NCBI GenBank assembly: GCA_009760855.2
Contig: WPIO01000005.1
Location: 3,930,501-3,962,500 of the forward strand
Direction: 5' to 3'
Length of the DNA: 32,000 nucleotides
From: Cristatella mucedo
Lineage: Eukaryota; Bryozoa; Phylactolaemata; Cristatellidae
Shown here piece after piece: positions 1 to 30,004 of this stretch (within the stretch, counting starts at the first letter, position 1; every line of letters begins with the position of its first letter). A model generated the notes under the pieces. That model ran no database searches and was not told the origin of the DNA. It worked only from the letters and a program-made list of their open reading frames with translations. The position numbers and the translations under genes are program-made.

Positions 1-720
1 CTCGTTGAGTGTGTCAGCTAGTGTCGTGTTGTAGCTATCTACCAATGATGACAGATCGGAGGGAGGACTGAGCAGCAGAGGTGATGCAGATATTGTCGCA
101 CGGACAGCCTCGATATCAAGGGTCTTGAGGTTTCGCGATTCACAGGTTATTTTAGAGAAGGGGGTGGGCACACACTGTAGATTGAATGAGATCTGCATGT
201 GGTCAGATAAACAGGATTTGGTAATAATTGGTGATGACAAAGTGCAGTTGTATGAGAAAATCTGGTCGAGTGTGTGACCCTTGATGTGAGAAGGGCCATG
301 CTGATGAGCCACAAGAGACAATGAGTCAGTCAATACACGAAATTCGGTGCTGAAAGCGTCAGATAAGTTATTAAAGTGAACGTTGAAATCACCCATAACG
401 AGGAAGGATCGATTTCTTGCATACAGAATCGAAATGAGATCGGAGAAATCTGAGATAAAGGAGGATTTAGTACCTGGTGGGCGATAGACTACTGCCACTA
501 TCGGTAGCTTGTTTTTGGGTGAGACCAAGACAATTGATTCAAAAGACTGCTTCGAGGGTATTGCAAATGGCTTGAAGTTGAATTTCGAGCGCACGATAAT
601 AGCAACTCCACCTCCAGTTTTGATTGATCTAGGGGTGTGAAAGAACGAGTAACCAGATGTTGAAGTATAATATTTCTGAAGGTTGTAACGAATTGTAAAC
701 TGATTAGTATGGGGATAATT
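1..720 (-). mobile_element. 5'-truncated non-LTR retrotransposon (LINE), APE-type endonuclease region, L2/CR1-like
   Basis: The minus strand is open for 240 codons from 720 to the window edge, where the element is cut; a stop (TAA) lies at 723-721. The frame reads like the apurinic-type endonuclease of LINEs. In order it shows GYSFFHTPR, GGGVAIIVRS, a VVYRPPG segment, the catalytic GDFNVHF (GDFN at 393-382), GHTLDQIFS and LSDHMQISF (about 210-190). The usual upstream motifs, an Asn near the start and an ETW signature, are absent, and nothing above about 720 resembles a LINE. The copy is therefore probably 5'-truncated, as target-primed insertions often are. The reverse transcriptase would lie beyond position 1. 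Spacing and wording fit the L2/CR1/Rex1 group; the exact clade cannot be settled by eye. No stop or frameshift interrupts the visible part, so it may be fairly young. Confidence 0.88.
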
Positions 721-1724
721 TTATTTGACCGATGGTATTATTTAATACAATATTAGTCCTTGGTTAGTAAATGTTATTTTCTAATTACTTGAGTATTAGA
801 AGTATCAAAAATGGCCATTAATCTCTAAATCTGTTAAAATTAAAACTTTGCTTTCGAGGCCAGGACAGTTAATTACGAAAACTTGACCCATTTTCGATGA
901 GAAAACTAACAAATTTGAGTCTATAAGTTCACATTTAGTGAGAAAGAACGGCAAATGAACAAAAATTGACATATATTTACTCGTAAGTCGTACAAAAATG
1001 ACCGCTCAACCCATTCAGTAATGAGTGCTCTAGGTTTCGCCTATAATGCAAATCACTGTCTCGAAGAATCCGTCAAACATATTTCCCCATCATGATTTCG
1101 TTCTAATGTCCTTGGTAACTGCGATCAAAGCCCAGTATATCAATGTGTAAGCGGCCGCCCTGGTTACTCTGAGTAAGCTCCCATGTGCTCCTAGAAGTGG
1201 TCAAGATGAGCATCCAGGATACGGACTTTGAGGGCATTCTGCGACCCATTGTTGCATACTTCTACAAGAAAGCCAGATTCAGCTACTCATATTTCTCAGG
1301 ATTTCGATTGCCCGAACAGCCATGAACCGCAAGAACGAGACTGTTCTAAGCGAAGTCTCTGTCCTGGTCAGCTTCCTAGCGAACTCGGGATCTCCGGAAG
1401 TACTCGAAAGCAGGTAAATCGTTGGCTAGAGCGTGACAAATTGCTTGATGACGTTTAACTCGATGCTATGGCGATACCAGCGCCTTCTGGGGGCCTTCCA
1501 GTGACTCCCACTTGATGTTGTTCTTCCCAACAGCGAACTCGGCCCGATGCGGCCGGTCCCTTTTTGTGTTAAGTGAGCATTAGTGTATGGGCTGTACCAC
1601 TGGCAAAAAAAGTAAAGCAACTTTGCAATATCTCCTTGGAAGATCATCAGAAATGAAACCATTTTGAAGTCTACAATAACTTCTCAGCCATAGTCACCGT
1701 ACCTCAACGCACTAAGAAACATAA
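721..1724. other. AT-rich non-coding DNA, no gene seen
   Basis: This stretch follows the upstream end of the LINE fragment. It is AT-rich up to about 1120 and then of mixed composition. Short open frames at 1228-1458 (+) and 1662-1426 (-) have no recognisable motif, and I see no splice-flanked exon. It may contain the target flank of the LINE insertion. Confidence 0.5.
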
Positions 1725-1877
1725 TATAATATAATATAATTCATTTTGTATTGCCCCCAAGAGAACTTAATCTCTATTCAGGCGCTTCACAAATGCCACG
1801 GGGCTCGAGCCCACGACCTCGGCCAGACCTTGGTGGGGGCGAGCACCTTAACCACTGGGGCAAACCAACGCTTGTCT
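1725..1877 (-). mobile_element. tRNA-derived SINE, family 2, copy 1
   Basis: Read on the minus strand, it starts with a tRNA-like A-box region (GCCCCAGTGGTTAAGGTGC). A B-box-like GGGCTCGAGCCC follows (1812-1801). Next comes a family-specific body with GTGAAGCGCCTGAATAGAG and AAGTTCTCTT, then GCAATACAAAATG, and a tail of repeated ATATT near 1740-1725. The body and tail are shared with the copies at 15905, 16374, 18018 and 18466. This is the most complete copy and defines the element at about 150 bp. The tRNA-like part is degenerate, so this is not a working tRNA gene. Confidence 0.8.
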
Positions 1878-3160
1878 GGTATAGTCTTTTTTAAGGAGTC
1901 TAGAGTAAGCCATGGGGAGGGGCGGGTACCAATTTCCGTTACGAAGCAGCTCGGCTTTGAGAACTCTGCGAATGAGCACCATTCGCTCGATTCCTCTAGC
2001 CTCGAATAGATCGGCAACACTTTGTTGCAGGAGCACAGCCCATATAGCCAACCGAACACGCTGGAAAAGTTGGTGACGCTTTCTCTGAAGTTTGACTTGT
2101 ACACCGCTACCCAATAAGTTTCAATGCTTGAGCCTATTCGTCAGGAGCTCAGCATTGGACTTGGTAAGACCGGGGTCTCTGATCAGATAGCTGAGCTCCA
2201 TCTGGCTGGGAAACTATGGCTTTCTCTCGTCAGCCGCATCTGCGAAATTGGATTCTGGATATCTTCGTCGAAGTCTGACTTACTGCTCTCTGTTAAAGAT
2301 GCCCTATTCCTTTCCGGTGGGGTGGGGTCGGTGAGCTCAGGCCAGTAGGGCACAGCGGTGATAACTAAAGGAATGTGTAGATCTATGATAGGAGGTGCGC
2401 TCTCGCCAGTTCAATGTTTGGAAGGGTCCGCCATGCAAAAGTAGAAAATGTTTGAATGGACAGTCGGTGCCTGCCAAATTCTTAGGATAGCATACTTCAC
2501 GGCTCTCTTTTCCCTCCTGTACGATCCTCAGAACATACCTCAATTATGATGATTAAGGAATGATATTGCATACATTACCTAATATTGTGCAAGAAATTCC
2601 ATCTGGTGAACAACACTTGTTCACCTTACCTCCACGAGTCCTCTCGTATTATTCGCAAGTGAAATGAGGTGCTCATGGCTGGACTCAATACTCATTGGTT
2701 GGCGTATGCTTTCTTGGCCTTGCACATCTTAACAGACGCTATAGTTTCGTGCTTTTTCGCTATTGTCTTGATAAATGGACCACATACGTTGCACAATATA
2801 TCCTCTGGTTGAAAGCAACATCTTGATATCATGTCAAATAATTATGGCAATTACTGTTCTTTTCCTCCTCAGTAGCATAAACTAAAGTATTGACTAAAGG
2901 CACCTGCACTGATATACTTCAATGGATACTAATCTTCGAGTGTTGTCAGCCTAACCCTCACTATTCGGGTAGAAACACAAAGGATGCTAAACGTTCGATT
3001 ATGACGTCCAAACCGCGCCTTCAGGCAAAACCGGTTTTTCAAAACGTCGCCCTGACCACAGAAGCGAAATTTTTGTGGATTAAGTTTTTTATTTTTAATA
3101 GCCAGAAGAGATTAAGAAAACTGACTGTACCCAAGGAGAAATTATTTTAAATCTGCTGTG
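1878..3160. other. No recognisable gene
   Basis: I see no exon with recognisable motifs, no repeat family and no RNA gene here. The short open frames (2124-2348 and 2890-3150 on +, 2543-2337 on -) are of a size expected by chance and lack family signatures. Confidence 0.4.
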
Positions 3161-3228
3161 CAGTGTTTTTTATGTTAGCTATGCGTTGCTACTGTAGTGT
3201 TTATTATTTTAGCTATGCGTTGCTACTC
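3161..3228. repeat. 34-bp tandem duplication
   Basis: Two adjacent 34-bp copies (3161-3194 and 3195-3228) share TTAGCTATGCGTTGCTACT and differ at a few positions in their first half. It looks like a local replication-slippage duplication with no coding meaning. Confidence 0.85.
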
Positions 3229-3780
3229 AGGCTGCCAACAAAACAAGGATCTAAAATTATCCCTGCTGCCTGTTAACACAAATTAAAGGTAGAAGGTTTA
3301 TCTAGTTAAACAGCTGCAATATTTTTATTCTCTTCCTGAGGTTAATTCTGTATAACTTTGCTGACCTCTTTCTGCGAACCAATTCTGAAAAATAAATATT
3401 GCGAGGTTGTAGTTCGTACGGAATCTTGGGGAGAGAAGGAAGTGAGTAGGTCTGCCATTACAATAGCGTCTGCAATTTATCTCTTTCGAGACCAGCAGTT
3501 TAGTCGGCTGTCTAGCCACCAGCCGTTACAACAGCCTCCTACTCGGCTAGCTAACCATGCATTACTAAAGATTAATCTGTAAAAAGAAATGTATCGAAAT
3601 CGCACTGAGCAGTTGCCTTCTTTTTTTGGCCTAAGCAACATCGGCACACAGGCAGAAGGACTCGGCGATGCAAAGCATACATGTGCGCCTGCGAAGTAGT
3701 TATGAGTAGAATGTATGGGCTTTTTTTCGGGACGGCCTGTTAGATTACCTGTTCAAAAAACGACTTCATGACCCAGATCT
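3229..3780. other. No recognisable gene
   Basis: Mixed-composition DNA. The overlapping frames at 3358-3582 (+) and 3519-3325 (-) have no known motif. I see no repeat or RNA gene. Confidence 0.4.
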
Positions 3781-3892
3781 GCTGCAGGCAATCCCCTATT
3801 GCCTACCACAAGTGGTGGTGAAAGCTGTTAGGGCTCTTCTGCTGCTGAATAAATGAGGCTGTTAAATAAACTAACCTTTACCCTTTGTTCCT
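3781..3892 (+). mobile_element. tRNA-derived SINE, family 1, 3' part, copy 1
   Basis: This copy keeps only the 3' body of family 1. It has GCAGGCAATCC near the start, then AGTGGTGGTGAAAGCTGTTA, GGGCTCTTCTGCTGCT, AATAAATGAGGCTGTTAAAT and a final CTAACCTTTACC. The same blocks occur in order in the copies at 12058, 23022 and 31320. The tRNA-like head is missing or too diverged to see. It lies downstream of the PDE7-like gene. Confidence 0.8.
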
Positions 3893-4301
3893 TGCTCTTC
3901 GGCCGCAGCTATGTCTCAGACTAATTAACTTAACAGCATTGGCCATTTTAAACCAATGTGAATCACGGCAATCCTCAATGGGCACCAGAGGGGCTATGAC
4001 GGATTAAATTAGCATTAAACCGACAGTCTCCAGAAAGGACGTGGGTCGTTCCCTATTTGTTTACTTACCTCGTCTGACCACTGTCCTCGGACGATCGTCA
4101 CATCAATCCACTAAAGGATACTCGCAGAAGCAATATGTTAGTGCTGGTGCTGGCCTTCGGTACCTCAACGATACCAGCTAAATAACATGCAGCGGCTTCC
4201 GGCTCACTGTATCGCTAGTTGCTGATCTGCAACCCCCCCCCCCTTTAAAATGAGTTTCCGTGTATGGTTGTGCAAGAGATTACGACGTGATTGGAGAGAA
4301 A
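3893..4301. other. Intergenic, no gene seen
   Basis: Non-coding DNA beyond the presumed poly(A) site of the PDE7-like gene. It contains a short C run (about 4232-4243) and no recognisable exon. Confidence 0.4.
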
Positions 4302-4307
4302 TTTATT
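4302..4307 (-). terminator. Candidate poly(A) signal for the PDE7-like gene
   Basis: The plus strand reads TTTATT, which is AATAAA on the gene strand. It lies about 680 nt past the stop codon at 4989, and I saw no canonical AATAAA closer. The hexamer is common by chance, so this is only the best candidate. The stretch from 4988 down to it would be the 3' UTR. Confidence 0.35.
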
Positions 4308-4988
4308 ACGTGTTAACTGCTCGAGTTCGTGTCAGGCAAAACACCTCGGGATGCCATCCTATGCCAGACCGTGCAAAGTGGAGTGACAGGAATGTGGCAT
4401 CGGTAGCCCCGTGAAAGATAGTGAAACCAATGTGGCTTCTGAGGTCTTTGAACAAAAAAGGATCTATTCTGTCTCATTCCTGAATCAAAAATAATTATCT
4501 TCATGCTAAATCAACTCTGACTTAGCTGGCTACTGAATATGATCAAGCAGGAGAAAAATTCCTGTATCCCTGCAGAGATGTGACCACGGCCGATTAGCAA
4601 TCAGCCGGGGTGGTGCGTTTAGACAGCCGAATCTGGGCAGCTGAGTCATTCCCCACACGGAGGCCATAGTGGCAAATGACTCGCCTGGGTCAGCTCAGTC
4701 ACTTGGCAGTGAGTTGGGGGAGGGGGTGTCCGAAGTCAACAGAGGCATTCTTTTGGTAAACAGCCAATTCTCCAGCTCCTTGCGATTAGATGTGCCTTAG
4801 GCATTTTCGGAGTCTCGGAATGTTCGGCGCTGAGAGGAGAGCCGTCAGGTGCAACACTGCACACCACTGCTGCTCTGCACATCACTGCAGCGGGATCAGG
4901 CTTCTACACGAAGAACGCTCGAAAACTTGATAGCAACACCACTGCCCCTCTGTCCAAAACGCCACGGGCCTACTCCAAACGTTTTTCG

Positions 4989-24160
<19,172 letters not shown>

Positions 24161-26247
24161 CTACAAGCAGAAATTGATATCGTGGGCTGTCTGCAAAAGC
24201 ACTAACACGTAAAGGATTCTACCTAAAAAACAGTCCATTTTGCAGCAGGTTGCCCAGAAAGAGCATGAGAAGACACTACAAAGCAGACAGTGCCTGAGTG
24301 AGGAGTGAGTGAGTAAGGGAGTGAGCAAGCAAGAAAGGAGAAAGCAGGAGGCTGACAGAGGGTCTGAATGATTGGGAGGATGAGGATCGATGGGGCTGCA
24401 GGCCGGTGCATGACCTTGCCAGCTGCCACAATTGCTATCTTCACATCATTACTCCGGAAGCCTATTCCCCGTGCCCTCCCCCTCCTCATTCTATTATTTA
24501 TAGAGCAATGCCCTTGTAGTCCAAGAGGAAGTAGCACAGCTGCATCCCCTCCACTTTCTTTCTTTTCCACTTTTCCACTGGCTTTCGGTCTGCAAAGCTC
24601 GACAATGAGCTTGAGTATCCAACCCCCGAAGGTCACAGGGAGTATGAGCCGCAGCACTGTGCGAACTTGGATTGACCACCGTTGATAGCACCCAGGTCTC
24701 TTGAACAGGCAGAATCTGCAAGGACACAGTGCCGGTAGCAGTTACCCAGCTCATCATATAAACATAAATGTGCAAACTGCATGGCCGTGCTCACATGCAG
24801 CAAGCAAAGCCCAAGAATAGGAGCCGCCTGCAAGGTCCATCTGCCGTATGGGGTACTGTGACAGCCTTGCCGAATGGCAGCTCATGCTCACTTGCTCAAG
24901 TGTATAAGCAAGTCCAGGGGACCTGGCTAGTAGCAGAAAAGCAGATCGGTGTTTCGAGGCAGGACAGCAAGGCAAGAGCTTTATTTGGTCCAAAAATTAC
25001 CAAGCTCCTCACACAAGCACGGGCAGGTAAACACCCACGAATAGTCACTGCAAGCCAACGCAACTAGATTCGCAAGATCGCTAGAGATCCGGCATCGGCT
25101 AAAAAGGCAACAGAGAACATGCAAGGGAAAACGGCGGAGAGAGACCCGGTAGTGAACAGCAGGCTCGAATCCCAGCCTTTGAATTGATATGTTGTTGCAG
25201 CTGGTGTCCGAAACCACGATAAGATTGACCTGTGCAGCCCAGCACTGCTCTGTGGAGGCAAGAGGCAACCGGAAAAGCACTGGTGCTCCATCACTGATCA
25301 GCTTGACCCGTATATCGCCTGAGTATATCGCCTGAACGCCGCAGCTGCTGCAGACCGGAGGCTAACGCTGAGCCAGCTAGTGCTTCTTGCTTGCCCTCTA
25401 CACTAAGATCTGAGTCTCACGCCACCACCATCGTGCAGATGAGGCTTAGGGTAGATTTCTGTGCCACTAAATGCCGATGACAGTACTATGCTCATAAGCC
25501 GGCTTCCCACTCATTACGGCTTTTTTACAGCGCGGCTGCTGCTGCTCAGCACTTCCTGGAAAGTGCTTAGATAGAGCTAGCTAGCAATGGCTATGCTTCA
25601 GATAAGAAAGCACCACCCATACCAAGCTACTTCATGATTGAGACTAGCACGTACCAGCGATAAGCTAAGTAAGAACTGCTGAACAACCAGGTCCCATGGG
25701 CCTTCACACTTGTGAGGTAACTAATGCAGAGAGAGGTAGCATGCAAAGCAGTGCTACCACGGTGACCCAAGGGACATTAGCTCCTGCAGAGCAGTTAGCT
25801 GGTCTGAAGCCCTTACTAACTTTGACCAGTCAAAGGAATTCCATCTGCCCAGACCCACACTTATCAATCAGAAACTAGGATCGTGAATCGCGATTATACT
25901 TACACAGGTGTCCATATTATTTCGGTATTAACAATAAATGGAGGCAACCGGGCTGAATGTCTCACGTCTTGGCTGGTCCCAACAGCAGCAGGTAGCACGG
26001 CAGTATAAGGCAGGCAGCACAACAGCAAACAGCAGTGCCCAGTGCAATGTGTGCTGCTGCTGCTGCACGATTTTCAGATACAACATCGTGAAACAACAGC
26101 GCATAGCTGCTCTAGCGTTGCTCCAAAGGCAGCTGCACCAGTTCGTCAGGGCCAACTTATTCAGTAAAGAAAGCACTGCTGCAACTCCTTCTCACAATCT
26201 TTACCGGAAGATCAATAGTAATGCAAACGGCAAGCTGGCAGCAGGGG
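24161..26247. other. Upstream of the first visible PDE7 exon, no gene recognised
   Basis: This stretch should contain, or be part of the intron leading to, the missing 5' exon. Several minus-strand frames (24657-24223, 25280-24981) are open but none shows phosphodiesterase wording or a clear phase-0 donor. A 13-bp duplication GTATATCGCCTGA occurs at 25310-25335. Confidence 0.35.
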
Positions 26248-26303
26248 GGGAGGAGGAGGAGGAGGAGGAGGAGGAGGAGGAGGAGGAGGAGGAGGAGGAG
26301 GAG
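26248..26303. repeat. (GGA)n trinucleotide repeat
   Basis: About 18 GGA repeats after a short G run. In open frames it gives poly-Glu on the plus strand (within 25938-26444) and poly-Ser on the minus strand (26428-26201). Neither frame has other recognisable protein features, so I call only the repeat. Confidence 0.95.
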
Positions 26304-27284
26304 GGGAGAGCGCGAGGCATCCTGCTGCTGCTGCGAGCAGGGCTGCTTGCACAGTCCTGCGAGTTCTTGGTTTGGGCTATCAGTCTAGCCGATGTGTTGG
26401 CTTTAGGTAGCAGCAGAGGTGCGCCCACTAGGAGCTCAGTCTAAAAGCCCTCGCACCCCTAAAAACTATAGGGTTATTATCTCGACTTTTTTTGCACCAT
26501 ATGGGCAGCAGGACATAGCATGTGATACATGTGATACAATGTAAAACAAGTGCACATGATTCTCTCAATCTCTCTCTCTACAATGGCATGCCCCTCTGGC
26601 GAGCATGCGTCACGTTGCCGAAGCCTTTTGCTGTGAGGATTAACTTGGCAAGCAGGGCTCTCAACCAACCATTGCACGGTATCCTGCAGGGCAGAGCGGC
26701 ACTGCACGGCGCTCAGGCCAGCCGGACCCTATTGCCAGCCCGGCAGAGCCTTGAGACCTGCTGAGCGTCATCGCACAAGACCACGACTGTGCAGGCCATG
26801 CCAGATCATCCTATGCATATACGTCGGTGCTCATACGATGAGCACATGTTCGTATGAATGCACCGTGCTCGAGTGGTGTTTCCTTGGACACCTAAGCATG
26901 CACTCACGATTGTGGGTGCACGTGTGCATGCAAGTAAGCGACCGGGGTCCCTGCACGTGACATGTGAGCAAGTACTAGAGAAAGAGTGCATACGAATGCA
27001 GGCTAAAAAGTTTCTCTAGTGGCAGCGATCCAGCTTCTCTGACTGCTGCAACATTCGGGCGCTGCACCCACGCAGCCAGACAAATTATGTACACGGACGT
27101 TAAGTAGCCGGACGGTTCGAACAGCAATATTTTAGAGGCAGCTCTTTAGCTGTTTTATAATATTGGCTAGTTTTAACATAATAATGGTATGTGCAAGATA
27201 AAGTCTTGTCGTAGCACCCTAATGTAACTAAATCTCTTTCTTAAGCGCTAAGCTTCAAATGAAGCAGTATAAACTTATTAGTGA

Positions 27285-27288
<4 letters not shown>
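26304..27288. other. No recognisable gene
   Basis: Mixed non-coding DNA. Short frames at 26522-26764 and 26751-26960 (+) and 26707-26477 (-) carry no motif. No SINE copy of either family was seen. Confidence 0.4.

Positions 27289-27328
<40 letters not shown>
27289..27328. repeat. (TA)n microsatellite with AATATT edges
   Basis: About 20 TA repeats bordered by ATAATATT on one side and ATAATAATATT on the other, giving a nearly symmetrical AT palindrome. Confidence 0.95.
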
Positions 27329-27331
<3 letters not shown>

Positions 27332-29809
27332 ATATTACATAACAATATAATATGCACAGCTTCGGTGTGCATACGTAAATACATGATGCATCACATGGAC
27401 CAAGCCTATGCTGCAAGGGACAGGTCAGTTTTGTATGGCCCTTTTAAAGAAAAATCAGGGGGATGTCACGATGTGGAGTCAGTGACAATAGAGTCCCACG
27501 CTCTAGGTCCACATCAACACAAGTCAACACGTCTAGAGTGTTTGAGGCTGGTTTGAGGCACAGTTAAACTGCCAGTCAGAGAAACAGGTGGCTAGAGGCC
27601 TGGTAAGTAATTCAGAGGCCGAAACGTCTACAGCCGAACCATTGGGCATTCTGGCTTCCTGGACATCGGCTAAGCCGTATAACCGGCAGGGCTGTAGATA
27701 CATACAAAGACTGAAGCCGGCTCTGCTGGAGCCCACAGGAAGGAGGGCACAGCTGGCAGTGCTGTCGGCTGCCTTGCCTGCCTCAACCCCCAGCAGCTGT
27801 GTCATTACATTAAAGCTAGTTAAATTACTGTAGTTAGCATCCAACAACACTGTAACTCGACAATGCGGCCTCCAGTCTCCCAGCCAGCAGCTCCTGCTGT
27901 GCTAACCGGCAGCTAGTTAGTTGGTCACATCGGCTCCTGGTGGGGGGGGGGTGTGCTCGCCCGAGCCGGCTGCTGGCTTTTGTGCCTAGTTGACAGCATC
28001 CATGCAAGTAAAGGCAATGCATCGTTCAGGTCGCCTGACCACAGCTTTCGCCGGCTGCCAGTTAGCTGCTGGATGGGAGGGGGGTCGACGGCCTCCACAG
28101 ACACTTGGTGGATAGGAAATCTAGTACCCCGACAGTTTCTATCCTTGTGCTGTGGTGGTGGTACCACAGCACAATGATAGAAAAGACGCAGTGGTGGTAG
28201 CAGCAGTACCAGGCAGCAGCAGCAGCATGCAACTGTGGCAGCTGCAGCAGAGCTGCCGAGCTCCTGGGGCCAGGCCTAATGCTTGCTGCAGGATGCTCCC
28301 TCGGGGCAGCTTCTCTGACGTCAATCGGTCCCTGGAACACTGCCCAGGTATGGAGCAGTCTTTGTGATGCAACAATGAATGCAAATGAATCAATATAATG
28401 CAAACACGACTGGGCAGCAGCTTTCAGCAGTGGCAGCTAACTCCTGAGCACAGCCGACAGAAGGGTACAGCGTATGGTCGGCCAGTCCCTACTCCTCAGT
28501 GCATAGGATCTGGGGACCTCCACGCACAGCCATTGAGAGTGTGTGCCAACCACTGATGCATGGCTATTGCAATGAATGACAGTAGTTGCTAGCCTCTTAA
28601 CACATCTCACTCTCCATTGACTAACCACCCATAAAGTTTCCTCCCCTCCACCTAATGAATACACACATGTTGTGTAAATGGATTTATAAAGGTATGCGTG
28701 TGCATTGGTGTGCGTACATGGGGGTTCATGCAAGGATCTCGTGAATCTCCTGGCTTCACGCCCAGGGTGCCCGGGGTAGCCAGTTCCTACACGGCCTCTG
28801 GGGACCTTCGTTAGCTGCTTCCCAGGATCAGACACTCAGGCTACACAAGCTTAATGATGTATAATAAACTATCCCTTGGAGCCTTGCCGTGACAGGGGAT
28901 GGGAGGTGCTGGACTGGAGCAGAAGCTAACTCCAAGTGCTCACAGCTGCAGACACCGATACAGGCCAGCCATCACGGTCTCAGCACACCCTCCTGCCTGC
29001 ACACATGCCTGCTTTGGCTGCAGGCTCGGCTGCAGCTCCCGGCAGCCATGTCACGAGCTCAGTAGGCTGCTAGCCAGACAGGCTGATCGCAGGCATGAGT
29101 AGACACACTGACCCCTTCTTAATCTTTCCGAAAAAGCTACCGAGAGGAAGCAAGGCAATCGTCGGTTTAAATCGAATGCTTCAATGGCATCGGCCACGTG
29201 AATGGGCAGCCTGCTTTTACAGCCTGCCTTGCCCCGTGATACGATTTCTGGTCTGCATGCAGCTCCCAAACCGATGCACCTCTTCATCCTCCCATGCAAG
29301 TCTAAAGCTTGCCATTTCCCTTTGTCATAGCCACATAGCCACGTATCTTTCTCTTGGCTCACGCGAAACGATCCTAGTTTCGAAAAGGTGGTTTTGAAGG
29401 GTCAAGCACTCTATCTCTACCTGCAATTATAGAAAACTGAAACAGATGTCCCTGAAACCAATTCTCCTAATGCCACTTCGTGACAACTAATTTGCTCAGC
29501 CAATTAAAGTGGCAGCTTGGCGAAGCAGAAGTCGCAGCCCAGCCAGTGGAGACACGAACCAAGTACACCATAGTGAGAGGTGGACGTGAGGTGTCTTTGG
29601 CCTTTGGCATCGCCTATTCTGGGGAAGGAGGCACTCTGTAGCAGCACGAGGCCAGCAGAATGGAGACAGCTACACGAAGCCACAGGAAGAGTATCAACTC
29701 AAGTGCTGCCACAGTGCACGAATGCAATGCATAGCAGGCCACAAGAACAGCTTGGTATCTCTGTTATCTCACAGCTGAGACAAACGAGTGATAATACGAA
29801 GCTGTAGGG
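27329..29809. other. No recognised gene
   Basis: Open frames at 27588-27833 (+), 27850-27533 (-), 28403-28062 (-), 28835-28437 (-) and 29362-29051 (-) show no family motif. A donor-like GTAAGTAA is present on the plus strand at about 27602. A 20-bp-stem hairpin lies at 28136-28183. A first exon of the PDE7-like gene could be here but could not be shown. Confidence 0.35.
28136..28183. repeat. 20-bp-stem hairpin, one mismatch
   Basis: TTTCTATCCTTGTGCTGTGG (28136-28155) pairs with CCACAGCACAATGATAGAAA (28164-28183) around an 8-nt loop, with one mismatch. The stem does not extend further on either side. Confidence 0.88.
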
Positions 29810-30004
29810 GTGTGGCGGAAAATGTTATGGGAGTAGGAGGGACGTTGGAGAAAGAGAGGCAGAGAGGGGAGAGGGAGAGAGCAGACTAAGGGGAAAGACA
29901 GACTAAATGAGACACTGGCAGAGAGATAGAGGGTGAGAGACAAGAAGAGATGAAGAGAAAGGCCAAGAGCAAAAGAGAAAGGAAGGAAGAGACGGATGGA
30001 GGGA
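29810..30004. repeat. Purine-rich left flank of the satellite
   Basis: The plus strand is mostly G and A (GAGA, GGGAGA, GAAAGG), with few pyrimidines. It leads into the 13-bp array without a sharp border. No coding meaning is apparent. Confidence 0.75.

Noticed and set aside
1787-1880. tRNA gene
   Set aside because: A- and B-box-like sequences are present but no cloverleaf; the same body and tail recur elsewhere, so it is a SINE.
25938-26444. 168-codon plus-strand frame with poly-Glu
   Set aside because: The Glu run is a (GGA)n repeat, the minus strand is equally open as poly-Ser, and the rest has no recognisable motif.
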